DNA of 64,000 bases from Rhodocyclaceae bacterium (GTDB lineage: Bacteria > Pseudomonadota > Gammaproteobacteria > Burkholderiales > Rhodocyclaceae), in NCBI GenBank assembly GCA_016721505.1, contig JADKHX010000001.1:62001-126000 (forward strand), read 5' to 3'. Below are positions 25,917 to 34,549 of the stretch, piece by piece (position 1 is the stretch's first letter; each line of letters opens with the position of its first letter). Below the pieces are notes generated by a model that was not told the origin of the DNA, made no database searches, and saw nothing but the letters and a program-made list of their open reading frames with translations. The position numbers and the translations under genes are program-made.

Positions 25917-26911
25917 GACGAAGCACTCCCGCGCGATTGGTCGTTCATTTGGTCGCTCATCGGTTGATGGCAACGCACCTGTCCGCCTTGCCAGTCACGC
26001 AGCAACGGGCGCTCTTGCCGCGCACGCTCGCTGGCGTAAGCGCAACGTGGCTCGAACAAACATCCGCGCGGTCGGTCAAACAAACCGGGCACCATGCCGG
26101 GAATCGTGGTCAAGCGTGCGCTGTCGGTGTTGCGCTCGGGCAAGGCGCTGAGCAGCGCCGCTGTGTATGGGTGTTGCGGTGAGGCGAACAACGCCGCTGC
26201 GGTGTTTTGTTCCATCACTTGGCCGGCATACATCACCGCCACGCGCTGCGCCATTTCCGCCACCACGCCCATATTGTGGGTAATCAATACCAGCGCCATG
26301 CCGCGCTCCGCTTGCAAGCTGCGCAGCAAATCCAAAATCTGCGCTTGGATGGTGACATCCAGCGCGGTGGTCGGCTCATCGGCAATCAGCATTTTCGGAT
26401 TGCAGGCAATCGCCATGGCGATCATCACCCGCTGATTCATGCCGCCAGAGAGTTGATGCGGGTAGGCTTTCAAGCGACTTTCCGGCGACGGAATGCCGAC
26501 TTGTTCGAGCAGTTCAATCGCTCGTTTGCGCGCGGATTTTTTGTCCATGTTCAGATGCAAGCGCAAGGTTTCGGCCAACTGATAGCCGATGGTGAAACAG
26601 GGATTCAAACTGGTCGTCGGCTCCTGAAAAATCATCGCCAAATCTTTGCCGATCAAAGCACGGCGTTCATGCTCTGGCAACTTGAGTAAATCGCGACCTT
26701 GAAAATTGAGTTTGTCCGCGGTGATTTGTCCGGGGTAGGCCACCAAGCCCATCAGCGCTAACATTGTCACCGTTTTACCCGAGCCGGATTCGCCGACGAT
26801 ACCAAGCACTTCGCCTTCGTCGAGGGTCAAACTGACGCCTTCCACTGCATGCATGGTCGCCGCATGCGAGGGAAATTTGACGCAGAGATTTTCGATTTCT
26901 AGTAGTGGCAT
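25913..26911 (-). CDS. dppD: Dipeptide ABC transporter ATP-binding protein DppD
   Basis: A 332-residue ATPase with Walker A GESGSGKTVTML, Q loop MIFQEPTTSLNP, signature LSGGMNQRVMIAMAI and Walker B MLIADEPTTALD. The oligo_HPY C-terminal region has RGCLFEPRCAYA and a late Cys in VRCHQP. It pairs with DppF as the heterodimeric motor of the dipeptide importer. The stop overlaps the dppF start, and dppC ends 15 bases upstream. Confidence 0.92.
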   Translation of the reverse strand: MPLLEIENLCVKFPSHAATMHAVEGVSLTLDEGEVLGIVGESGSGKTVTMLALMGLVAYPGQITADKLNFQGRDLLKLPEHERRALIGKDLAMIFQEPTTSLNPCFTIGYQLAETLRLHLNMDKKSARKRAIELLEQVGIPSPESRLKAYPHQLSGGMNQRVMIAMAIACNPKMLIADEPTTALDVTIQAQILDLLRSLQAERGMALVLITHNMGVVAEMAQRVAVMYAGQVMEQNTAAALFASPQHPYTAALLSALPERNTDSARLTTIPGMVPGLFDRPRGCLFEPRCAYASERARQERPLLRDWQGGQVRCHQPMSDQMNDQSRGSASS

Positions 26912-26926
26912 GTTGACTAAATTCGC

Positions 26927-27832
26927 CTAGCGTTTCAGCTTCGGATCAAGCGCATCGCGCAGTCCGTCGCCGAGTAGGTTGAAGGCCAGCACAGTAGTCA
27001 AAATCATCAAACCCGGTAGTGTCACCACCCACCATGCGCGCAAGACAAATTCGCGCGAATCGGCCAGCATAGTGCCCCATTCGGGCGATGGCGGTTGCGC
27101 ACCGAGGCCAAGGAATCCTAAAGCCGCAGCATCCAAAATCGCAGCGGAAATTCCCAGAGAGGCTTGCACGATCAGCAGCGGCGTGCAGTTGGGTAACACT
27201 TCGCTGAACATGATGCGCAGCTTGCCCGCACCGCTGACTATCGCGGCGGTCACATAGTCCTTCGACATTTCAGAAATCACCGTGGCGCGGGTAATCCGAA
27301 CGTAATGCGGCAGCACCACCAACGCGACTGCAATCATCGCGTTCATTAAACCGGGGCCGAGAATTGCCACAATGACGATGGCGAGTAACAAGCTCGGAAT
27401 GGTCAGCATGATGTCCATCACCCGCATGATGGCGATTTCCAAAACGCCGCGAAAATAGCCGGCGATCAAACCAAGCACCACACCGACCGCTACCGACAGC
27501 GTAACTACCGCGATGCCGATTGACAGTGAAAGGCGCGAGCCATAAATCAATCGCGACAAAATATCTCGGCCGATCGCATCGGTGCCGAGCAAATAGCTGG
27601 TCGAGCCGCCTTCCTGCCAAAACGGCGGGGTGAGCGCCACTGCCGTGTTGGTTGCATCCGGCGCATAAGGTGCGATCACATCTGCCAGCAAGGCCATCAA
27701 CAGCACCAGCACAATGATGACCAGCCCGGCCACTGCGCCGTGATTGCTGCTGAAATAGCCCCAAAATTCGCGCAGCGGATGCGGCGGTGCGGTCGTTGTT
27801 ATTGCTGTCATTGGTTGAACTGATGCGCTCAT
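26927..27832 (-). CDS. dppC: Dipeptide ABC transporter permease DppC
   Basis: A 301-residue inner-membrane permease with an N-terminal helix (VAGLVIIVLVLLMALLADV), the OppC_N region, and a BPD_transp_1 domain of about five helices. The EAA loop (TAAIVSGAGKLRIMFSEVLPN) contacts the ATPases. The motif GLGAQPPSPEWGTMLADSRE is typical of DppC. The start overlaps the dppB stop by ATGA. Confidence 0.92.
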   Translation of the reverse strand: MSASVQPMTAITTTAPPHPLREFWGYFSSNHGAVAGLVIIVLVLLMALLADVIAPYAPDATNTAVALTPPFWQEGGSTSYLLGTDAIGRDILSRLIYGSRLSLSIGIAVVTLSVAVGVVLGLIAGYFRGVLEIAIMRVMDIMLTIPSLLLAIVIVAILGPGLMNAMIAVALVVLPHYVRITRATVISEMSKDYVTAAIVSGAGKLRIMFSEVLPNCTPLLIVQASLGISAAILDAAALGFLGLGAQPPSPEWGTMLADSREFVLRAWWVVTLPGLMILTTVLAFNLLGDGLRDALDPKLKR

Positions 27833-28839
27833 TCGGTATGCCGAATCCGTGGATTGATGATGCCGTAAGTCAGATCAACCAACAGATTCACCGTCATCAC
27901 AATTACGCCGAGCAGCAACATGCCGCCCTGCAGCACCGGATAGTCGCGACGGTTAATCGCCTCGATCAACCATTTGCCAACGCCCGGCCAGGAGAATATC
28001 GTTTCAGTCAGGATCGCGCCGGTGAACAGCACGCCGACCTGAAGCCCGATCACTGTGACAACCGGAATCAGCGCGTTGCGGAAGGCATGCAGCGCCACCA
28101 CGCGAAAGCGTGACAAGCCTTTGGCGCGGGCGGTGCGGATGTAGTCCTCGCCCAGCACCTCAAGCATCGCCGAACGCGTCATTCGCGCAATCGTCGCCAG
28201 AGGATTTGTGCCCAACACGATAGTGGGCAAAATCAGATGTGCTGCCGCTGACCAAAACGCTGCTTTGTTGCCTTCGAGCAAGGTATCTATCAACAAGAAG
28301 CCGGTCCGCGGTTCAATGAAATGCATCACTGAAATTCGCCCCGATACCGGTGTCCAGCCGAGTTGTACCGAGAAAAACAAAATTAGCAACAAGCCCCACC
28401 AAAAGATCGGCATTGAGTAACCAGTGAGTGAAATTCCCATCACGCCATGATCAAACACCGAGTTGCGATTGACCGCCGCAATTACGCCGGCTGGAATCCC
28501 GATCAGCAACGCGAACACTGTCGCACACAAAGCCAACTCGATGGTCGCCGGGAATAGTGCGGCAAATTCGTTGAGCACCTTTTCATGGGTAACAATTGAG
28601 CGCCCCAAATCGCCCGACATCACGCGCTCGATGTACAACCAATACTGCGTTAGCAAGGGCTTGTCGAGACCATATTCGATGAGCAACGCCGCATGGCGCG
28701 TTGCATCAATCCCACGCTCGCCGGCCAGCGCTTCAATCGGATCGCCAGGCACCAGGCGAATCAAAAAAAACGCGACCAGCGTCATGCCGATGAAGGTCGG
28801 GATGACTAGGCTGATTCGGGTTAGGAGGAAACGGAACAT
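27829..28839 (-). CDS. dppB: Dipeptide ABC transporter permease DppB
   Basis: A 336-residue permease of six helices. The N-terminus MFRFLLTRISLVIPTFIGMT with RLVPGDPIEAL is the classic DppB/OppB start, and DYIRTARAKGLSRFRVV is the EAA loop. I chose the ATG at 28839; the reading frame is open for 41 more codons upstream, but that extension is not permease-like. It is the first gene of the minus-strand dpp operon and is divergent from the sulfotransferase gene. Confidence 0.92.
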   Translation of the reverse strand: MFRFLLTRISLVIPTFIGMTLVAFFLIRLVPGDPIEALAGERGIDATRHAALLIEYGLDKPLLTQYWLYIERVMSGDLGRSIVTHEKVLNEFAALFPATIELALCATVFALLIGIPAGVIAAVNRNSVFDHGVMGISLTGYSMPIFWWGLLLILFFSVQLGWTPVSGRISVMHFIEPRTGFLLIDTLLEGNKAAFWSAAAHLILPTIVLGTNPLATIARMTRSAMLEVLGEDYIRTARAKGLSRFRVVALHAFRNALIPVVTVIGLQVGVLFTGAILTETIFSWPGVGKWLIEAINRRDYPVLQGGMLLLGVIVMTVNLLVDLTYGIINPRIRHTE

Positions 28840-29002
28840 GGAGGTGGATGATACCGAATCGCGCGTCGCTGAGTCGGAAATAGTATGTTGGTGGATGGGA
28901 TTTATTGATTTGGTTGACTCGTACCCATTTCGATTCGATTGGCAACCACCATTAGAATGCACATACGCGCTTTTCGGCCGCGATGACTAACGAGAGAGCA
29001 CC

Positions 29003-30697
29003 ATGTCTACACAGATTGATAATTCCGCCGATTTTCCCGCTGGTTCTGGTCAATTAAGTTTGCGCCAATCGCTGATGCTGTTCACCCAAGTTGTGGGTCA
29101 ATCGTCGTCGCAGTCATTCCTCGATCGTTTGCGAATTGCCGATCCCGTTGTTCGGGTGTTTGCCCTCGCTGAACTATGCGAACCGGAACGGCCCTTCCCG
29201 GACCAGGTTCTTGTGATGGCTGAGCAATACGCTTTACAAAGCTCACATATGCGTCAAATGCTGACACTCCGAATATCAAACAGCATGCGCTCGGATCTTA
29301 TCGACAGTGTGGTTGCGGTTGAAAGGCGCGAATGCGCCGAGGATTCGAAATTGCCAGAACAATTGATGCTGGCTCAAAGAAATTGTGATTTCGCGGCACA
29401 GTTATCTTGCCATGAAAAATTGTTTATGCAGACTGGCAATCCAAGACACATCACTGAGGCAGCCAAAATTGCACGAAACGAGATGGCGTGGCCGAGCCCA
29501 TGGGAGCCAGCTCTCAGAGCGCTTTTCACAGCAACTGGTGACATTGAGCAGGAGTTAATTACCGTTTTGGAAATGCTCGTGCGATGCGATGCTCGGGACG
29601 AGTTTGAGGCGCTCGCTCGAGAAATCGACATGTCCAAACTTTACCCAAATGCCCAAGTATTTAGCATCGCACAGCTATGCTTTTGGCAGAAGGACTACAG
29701 AATGTGCTCCCACGTCCTTAAGTCAACGAACTTTCTCGCAGTGAACGAGGATCATTGGGCCATTGCACCCAATTTGGCTGCACGATGTGCTGAGGAGTTG
29801 GGAGATTTTCGACAGGCGGCAGTTTGGTATGACAAGCAAAATAAAGCACAGGCAAGCGAGGCTTTTCCTCCCGCGCGTTTCATCGAGCGCGTCAATGAGC
29901 TGGCTTCGCTTGAAATCACGGAATTACCTACAGATCCGCGAACCAACTATTTCATCATGACCGGGTTCACACGCTCGGGAACCACTTTGTTAGAAAATGT
30001 TTTGGCCGCTCATCCGCTCATTGCAACATGCGAAGAGAGATCTTCTCTTGTTGGAACGGTAGCGATAGCCTACGAAACGACCCTTGACCCTACCGCGTCA
30101 AACAGCCTAAACATACGAGCAGAAATTCATCGCAAACTTTATTACCAAAATCTAGATCGATTCGCAAATAACCCCAACGCGAAAGTCGTGATTGACAAAA
30201 CACCGATCATCAGCGGGAATATCAAATATCTGGAAAAACTATTTCCAAACAAACGATACATTTTTTCGATACGGAATCCCTACGATGTCGTTTTGAGCAA
30301 TTGGAAGCAAATTTACCGTCAGAATCTCGCAATGACCGCGTTTAATAATATTCATGACGCATGCGTTCTCTACGATCACGTAATGAGATCGTGGTTCGAC
30401 GTGTTTCCCGGCGAAACGGACCGCGTCTACTACGTTCGATACGACGAACTGGTGACTGATTTTCGACGTGTCGTCGAAGGTGCGCTTCTGTTTCTAGGCG
30501 TGCAATGGACGGATGAACTGGTGAACTTTGCGCAACACTCGGCCGCTCGAAACGTAAAGACGCCGAGCTATGCCAAGGTTCGCCAAGGCTTGAAAATTGG
30601 GGTGCAGTCATCGTGGCAAAACTTTGACTTCTTGTTTGACGAAAAGTGCCGAGCCTTGTTAGACCCGTGGAGCAAGCGCTTCGGATACGCTGCTTAA
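29003..30697 (+). CDS. TPR-like protein with C-terminal sulfotransferase domain
   Basis: A 564-residue protein. The first 310 residues are helical and TPR-like (for example NLAARCAEELGDFRQAAVWYDKQ). The C-terminal part is a PAPS-dependent sulfotransferase: the 5'-phosphosulfate loop GFTRSGTTLLENVLAAHP begins at residue 321, and the 3'-phosphate motif is SIRNPYDVVLSNW, with Arg424. The substrate may be a peptide Tyr, a sugar or another acceptor; it cannot be told from the sequence. There is no signal peptide, so it is probably cytoplasmic. It is a single gene between dpp and the lipoprotein gene. Confidence 0.85.
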   Translation: MSTQIDNSADFPAGSGQLSLRQSLMLFTQVVGQSSSQSFLDRLRIADPVVRVFALAELCEPERPFPDQVLVMAEQYALQSSHMRQMLTLRISNSMRSDLIDSVVAVERRECAEDSKLPEQLMLAQRNCDFAAQLSCHEKLFMQTGNPRHITEAAKIARNEMAWPSPWEPALRALFTATGDIEQELITVLEMLVRCDARDEFEALAREIDMSKLYPNAQVFSIAQLCFWQKDYRMCSHVLKSTNFLAVNEDHWAIAPNLAARCAEELGDFRQAAVWYDKQNKAQASEAFPPARFIERVNELASLEITELPTDPRTNYFIMTGFTRSGTTLLENVLAAHPLIATCEERSSLVGTVAIAYETTLDPTASNSLNIRAEIHRKLYYQNLDRFANNPNAKVVIDKTPIISGNIKYLEKLFPNKRYIFSIRNPYDVVLSNWKQIYRQNLAMTAFNNIHDACVLYDHVMRSWFDVFPGETDRVYYVRYDELVTDFRRVVEGALLFLGVQWTDELVNFAQHSAARNVKTPSYAKVRQGLKIGVQSSWQNFDFLFDEKCRALLDPWSKRFGYAA

Positions 30698-30785
30698 AGT
30701 GCTTTGTGTTTTGACGCTTTTCGCAACCTACCGGCCGAACCCAACGCGAGTTTTTTGTTTGATTAATTTACTGTGAGGATCACTA

Positions 30786-31049
30786 ATGCGTATTTTGACT
30801 CTTATTTTTTCTGCTTGTTCCTTGATGGCAGCATGTGCGGTGGATCCACCGAATACCAAATTGAGTGCGACGCCCTCATGCGTGGAGCGGACAACATCAA
30901 TTGGTAGCAATATTATGAAACGGCAAGAGTGCAGCACTGCCTCTAGTGAAGAGCGCGACCAAGCACAACAGACTGCTAGAGATATGCGAGATGATCAGAT
31001 ACGCAGCGGGAAAATGAGTCGACCGGGCAGCGGATCTGGTTCGCCATAA
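30786..31049 (+). CDS. Small putative lipoprotein
   Basis: An 87-residue protein with a short lipoprotein signal (hydrophobic LTLIFSACSLMAAC, lipobox Cys17) followed by a hydrophilic, low-complexity tail ending GSGSGSP. Two more Cys (CVERTTS and QECSTAS) could form a disulfide. A GTGAGGA-like ribosome site lies just before the ATG. Its own terminator follows. I do not recognise a family. Confidence 0.6.
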   Translation: MRILTLIFSACSLMAACAVDPPNTKLSATPSCVERTTSIGSNIMKRQECSTASSEERDQAQQTARDMRDDQIRSGKMSRPGSGSGSP

Positions 31050-31070
31050 TTCAACCAAAGGATATGGCAT

Positions 31071-31110
31071 AAAAAAGCCCCATCACACTCGCGTGTGGTG
31101 GGGCTTTTGT
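31071..31110. terminator. Bidirectional rho-independent terminator
   Basis: Stem GCCCCATCACAC with GTGTGGTGGGGC (one T-G pair), loop TCGC, flanked by six A on the left and four T on the right. It serves the lipoprotein gene (plus) and the second receptor gene (minus). Confidence 0.92.
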
Positions 31111-31149
31111 AGGTGTTCGATGCTTTGAACACCCAATCATCAAACTAAC

Positions 31150-34023
31150 TTAGAACTTGTAGTTACCTGACACATAGAACTGGCGACCCAACGGGTCAGC
31201 ATAACGGCCATCGTATCCACGCATATTGCCCGTGCCATCTTGAGCTTGAATCGTGAAAGGCGGGTCGGAATCAAAAAGATTCTTGATACCGGCCGTAATG
31301 GTGAAGGCTTTGCTATAAGCATACTTGCCTTGCCAATCGATAATTAAGGAGGACTCAACGTCGCGACGCACGACAACTTGTCCGCCAATCGATCCATTTG
31401 CATTCACAACACGAACCTCTTCCGTTCCACCCACGCCACTAACTGCATCACCGTAGCTAGGTTTGTATTGCAAATTTAACGTATTGGTAAACGCGCCACT
31501 TTCCAATGAAACCGACAAGTTACCCAACCAACGGAAAGTAACTTCCGTGTCTACGCCTAACTTGCCCAAGCTCGTCTGGTAACCAGGCAGACCGGCCACT
31601 TCATATTCTGAAGTGATCATGTAGGTTGCCGTACCATGCGTCGTCAGCTTACCGAAGGGTGTCTTGATGGTGCTAATCGCGTCCAAATCCACACCTTTGT
31701 AGCGGGCTTTACCTAAGTTGGCAGGACTCTCAGTTTCAGTGAGTGTTGGCTTGCCAGTAATAGGATCTGGCAAGACTGAGAACACGGCTGCGTAAGTTGC
31801 ACCATTGCCGAATGCCACATTTTCCGGCAATACGTCGATGCGATCCTTGAGCTTAACGCTCCACAGGTCAGCACCAAACGAGAAGGCCTTGCTCGGCTCG
31901 ACACGGAAACCAACCGTCCATTGCTTCGACTGCTCAGGCTTCAAGCCGCCTGCACCGGTCAGCGGGTTACCACCTGAGCGCTTGTTGTACTCTGACGAGA
32001 CTGGCTCACAAGCCGCTGCAATTGCAGCAGGAAGTCCGGGAGGGCAATTGTGGAATCCCGTGCTGCCAAATGCTTGCACTGGCTGCGTAATGCTTGCCAA
32101 GGTCGGTGCCTTGAATCCGGTACCGAGGGACGCACGAAGGAGCAACTGCTCAATCGGCTGAAAGCGCGTGCTTAACTTGTAGGTGGTTGATGATGCATCC
32201 TGTCCTTGTGTTGCAGCTGCAATCGGAGTGCCAGCCGCATTAAAATTGGCTGAGTTCTTAACAGCATCATATTTGTCATGACGAACCGCGCTAGCGACCT
32301 CTAGGTTCTTGAGAACCGGCATGACCAACTCGACAAACAAACCATTGCTGGTGCGTGACGAATCAAACGGCAACGCGCCAGATGAGCCTCCAATTGGCGT
32401 ATCTGTAAATGTTGGCTGCAACGCATTTGTACCCATTGCCATCGGGCTCGGATCATCACTAAAGCGTTGCTTGTTGCGCTCGTAACCAATACCGCCAGAC
32501 GCATCACCACCAGCCATTTTCCACAGTGGCTTAGACGCACGCAGGTTCAGCACGTCAATCTGCGATTTGGATTGGTCGAACAGTTGATGCAACACCGCCG
32601 GCGCAAGGACGGCAACTGACGATCCAATATCCGCCGCAAGCGGGTCAAAAGCACCGCTGGCCACCAACGCATTGAACTTTGTAGAACTCAGATAACCGGC
32701 TTTCCAGGTATCTGTGAACTTGTTTTCTGAATGCGTGTACGATGCCGAATAATCGATATCGTTAACCGCGCCTTCAATACCAAGCACCAAATGCGTTGCC
32801 TTGGTTCGATATTCATCGGTACGGGGACCGGCATCATAGACGCGCAAATTCATTGTTGGACCGGCGAAGCCTGGATCACCAACTGGGAAAAAACTCCCGG
32901 GTGCGCTGCCAAGTGTCGCAAGGTGGGGTGTAATGTGGGCATCAACGAGCGCTTGAGTCAAATAGATGCCTGGCTGCGCCGGTGGCGCAAATGCAGGGGT
33001 GGTCTTGAAATCCGAAAACCCTGCTTCAGCAAAAATGGTGGCTTTGTCGGAGATTTTGAACTTGCCAGTGGCAAAGAAGCTTTGACGCTCGGATTCAGGA
33101 ATATTTTGTACTGTCGACGAGTAGTCGAAACGGCAAACGCCACCACGATTTACAGTCTTAGCACCGCAGGACCCTTTTTCCAGGAGGCGTGGGCTAAAGA
33201 ACAGGCTGCCCAGATCGTTACCGTTACCATCCAAGAGCGTTCCGTTACCAGAAGTAATTACTGTGCCCGGAATACTGTTACTACTACTTAGAAACGTTGT
33301 GACGTGCTGACCATTATAGTCAAAAGGGATATAACCCGACTTAGAGAACTCGCGATCCTTTGCCCACAGTTGCTTTTGATTTTCTGCAGAAAAACCAACG
33401 TGAATGTTAAAGCGATCTGTCTCCAGATTGCCGAAGCCTTTGGTGATGGAAGCGTTCCAAGTCTCACCGCCGCCGTGTTGTGGTTTGTTGGCCGAGACGA
33501 CCAATTCACCAGCACTTGAATTTGATTTGGTGATGAAATTAACCACGCCAGCGATGGCATCAGCGCCATAAATAGCCGAAGCACCGTCGGTGAGCACTTC
33601 AACGCGCTCAACCATACTCAGCGGAATACTGTCGAGATTAACACTGGTGCCGGTTGTGAATGGCGCAAGGCGCCGACCATTAAGCAAAACAAGCGTATAG
33701 CCCGTTCCGATTGAGTGAAGTGAAGCAGATGTTGCGCCGCCGCCGCCGCCATTGACAGATTTTGACGCAGTCTGAAATCCCTGCATTGCTGGCAAGGATT
33801 GGAGCAACTCAGCAGCTGTTGTAATACCGGTTTTATCGATATCTGCACGCGTAATAACCGTTACAGGAAGTGCCGTCTCGGCATCCACCCGTTTGATGCT
33901 TGAACCGGTAATTTCAACACGTTGTGTTTCTTGAGCAAACGCGGTGTGTCCGCCAGCAGCAATTGCAATTGCTGCGCACGCCTGACCAACTCGAATTGCT
34001 AGTTGTTTTTTCTTGAGAATCAT
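31150..34023 (-). CDS. Second TonB-dependent outer-membrane receptor
   Basis: A 957-residue receptor with a signal peptide ending near GGHTAFAQ. The plug domain begins with QRVEITGSSIKRVD and contains ELLQSLPAMQ, YTLVLLNGRRLAPF and VERVEVLTDGASAIYGADA. The barrel ends in YVSGNYKF, an aromatic-terminated strand recognised by BamA. No STN domain is present. It resembles the first receptor in plan and in its upstream palindrome, and lies next to the oligopeptide ABC operon, so peptide-type cargo is a reasonable inference. Confidence 0.92.
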   Translation of the reverse strand: MILKKKQLAIRVGQACAAIAIAAGGHTAFAQETQRVEITGSSIKRVDAETALPVTVITRADIDKTGITTAAELLQSLPAMQGFQTASKSVNGGGGGATSASLHSIGTGYTLVLLNGRRLAPFTTGTSVNLDSIPLSMVERVEVLTDGASAIYGADAIAGVVNFITKSNSSAGELVVSANKPQHGGGETWNASITKGFGNLETDRFNIHVGFSAENQKQLWAKDREFSKSGYIPFDYNGQHVTTFLSSSNSIPGTVITSGNGTLLDGNGNDLGSLFFSPRLLEKGSCGAKTVNRGGVCRFDYSSTVQNIPESERQSFFATGKFKISDKATIFAEAGFSDFKTTPAFAPPAQPGIYLTQALVDAHITPHLATLGSAPGSFFPVGDPGFAGPTMNLRVYDAGPRTDEYRTKATHLVLGIEGAVNDIDYSASYTHSENKFTDTWKAGYLSSTKFNALVASGAFDPLAADIGSSVAVLAPAVLHQLFDQSKSQIDVLNLRASKPLWKMAGGDASGGIGYERNKQRFSDDPSPMAMGTNALQPTFTDTPIGGSSGALPFDSSRTSNGLFVELVMPVLKNLEVASAVRHDKYDAVKNSANFNAAGTPIAAATQGQDASSTTYKLSTRFQPIEQLLLRASLGTGFKAPTLASITQPVQAFGSTGFHNCPPGLPAAIAAACEPVSSEYNKRSGGNPLTGAGGLKPEQSKQWTVGFRVEPSKAFSFGADLWSVKLKDRIDVLPENVAFGNGATYAAVFSVLPDPITGKPTLTETESPANLGKARYKGVDLDAISTIKTPFGKLTTHGTATYMITSEYEVAGLPGYQTSLGKLGVDTEVTFRWLGNLSVSLESGAFTNTLNLQYKPSYGDAVSGVGGTEEVRVVNANGSIGGQVVVRRDVESSLIIDWQGKYAYSKAFTITAGIKNLFDSDPPFTIQAQDGTGNMRGYDGRYADPLGRQFYVSGNYKF

Positions 34024-34126
34024 TAATGTCTCCTAAAGCTGATTCCTACGTCAAAAATAGATTGCACAGCCAAAGCACCGTGCGCTCGAGATGTTTCGCA
34101 ATTGCAAACCTGCGAAATGTGGAACG

Positions 34127-34156
34127 ACTGTAACAGTTTGGATATATGACTGTAAC
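34127..34156. promoter_or_regulatory. Palindromic motif upstream of the second TonB-dependent receptor
   Basis: Core ACTGT-A-ACAGT (34127-34137), extended on one side to TTTGG, with a further ACTGTAAC at 34149-34156, about two helical turns away. The core centre is 109 bases before the receptor start. It matches the palindrome before the first receptor over 15 bases (CCAAACTGTTACAGT, minus strand) with similar spacing of the second half-site. Confidence 0.6.
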
Positions 34157-34440
34157 TTTAGGTAAGCGATTGGAGTGTTATTCAAGAATTCTTGTTGCAA
34201 ATATCAGACAGATGAATACATCGAAAGCCAGGCATGCGCGATTGCGCGTTGTCCGCGGTGCCGAGTTGACAAATTTTGCGAAGTGGAAAAATTGATAGCG
34301 GTGCAAGCTGCTCGATGACATCGAAATGACCCTCCACGCAGTGCACCATTTTTACCCGTTGAATCTACTCGGTGCGACCATTAGAATTCCTCGCTTCGCT
34401 GTAACGGCGGCGAAGCAGGGATTTCTCAGAGCGCAGCTTT

Positions 34441-34490
34441 GTGCCTGCGTAGCGGGTAGTCTGTACACAGCCGACCCGCTACGCAGGCAC
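34441..34490. repeat. Perfect 17-bp inverted repeat (long hairpin)
   Basis: Arms GTGCCTGCGTAGCGGGT (34441-34457) and ACCCGCTACGCAGGCAC (34474-34490) around a 16-base loop, extended by CTTT/AAAG across a one-base bulge. No T run follows, so it is not a standard terminator. It lies 60 bases before the oligopeptide operon start and could be a REP-like element or an mRNA stabiliser. Confidence 0.8.
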
Positions 34491-34549
34491 CAAAGGCAAG
34501 CTCACGAGGGATGTCATTACCCGCCGACAGTCTTTATCGGATATTTACT

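Larger units (their letters stand above)
34024..34510. other. Intergenic region between the second receptor gene and the oligopeptide operon
   Basis: A 487-base gap between divergent transcription units. It holds the receptor leader, the shared palindromic motif at 34127-34156, a short inverted repeat near 34393-34414 (GCTTCG/CGAAGC) and the long hairpin at 34441-34490. Short open frames here have no coding character that I can support. Confidence 0.7.

Noticed and set aside
28840..28962. N-terminal extension of dppB by 41 codons
   Set aside because: The extension is not permease-like; the usual DppB N-terminus begins at the ATG at 28839.
28463..28990. Plus-strand open frame overlapping dppB
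   Set aside because: It lies antisense to a clear permease and crosses the divergent promoter region, with no coding features.
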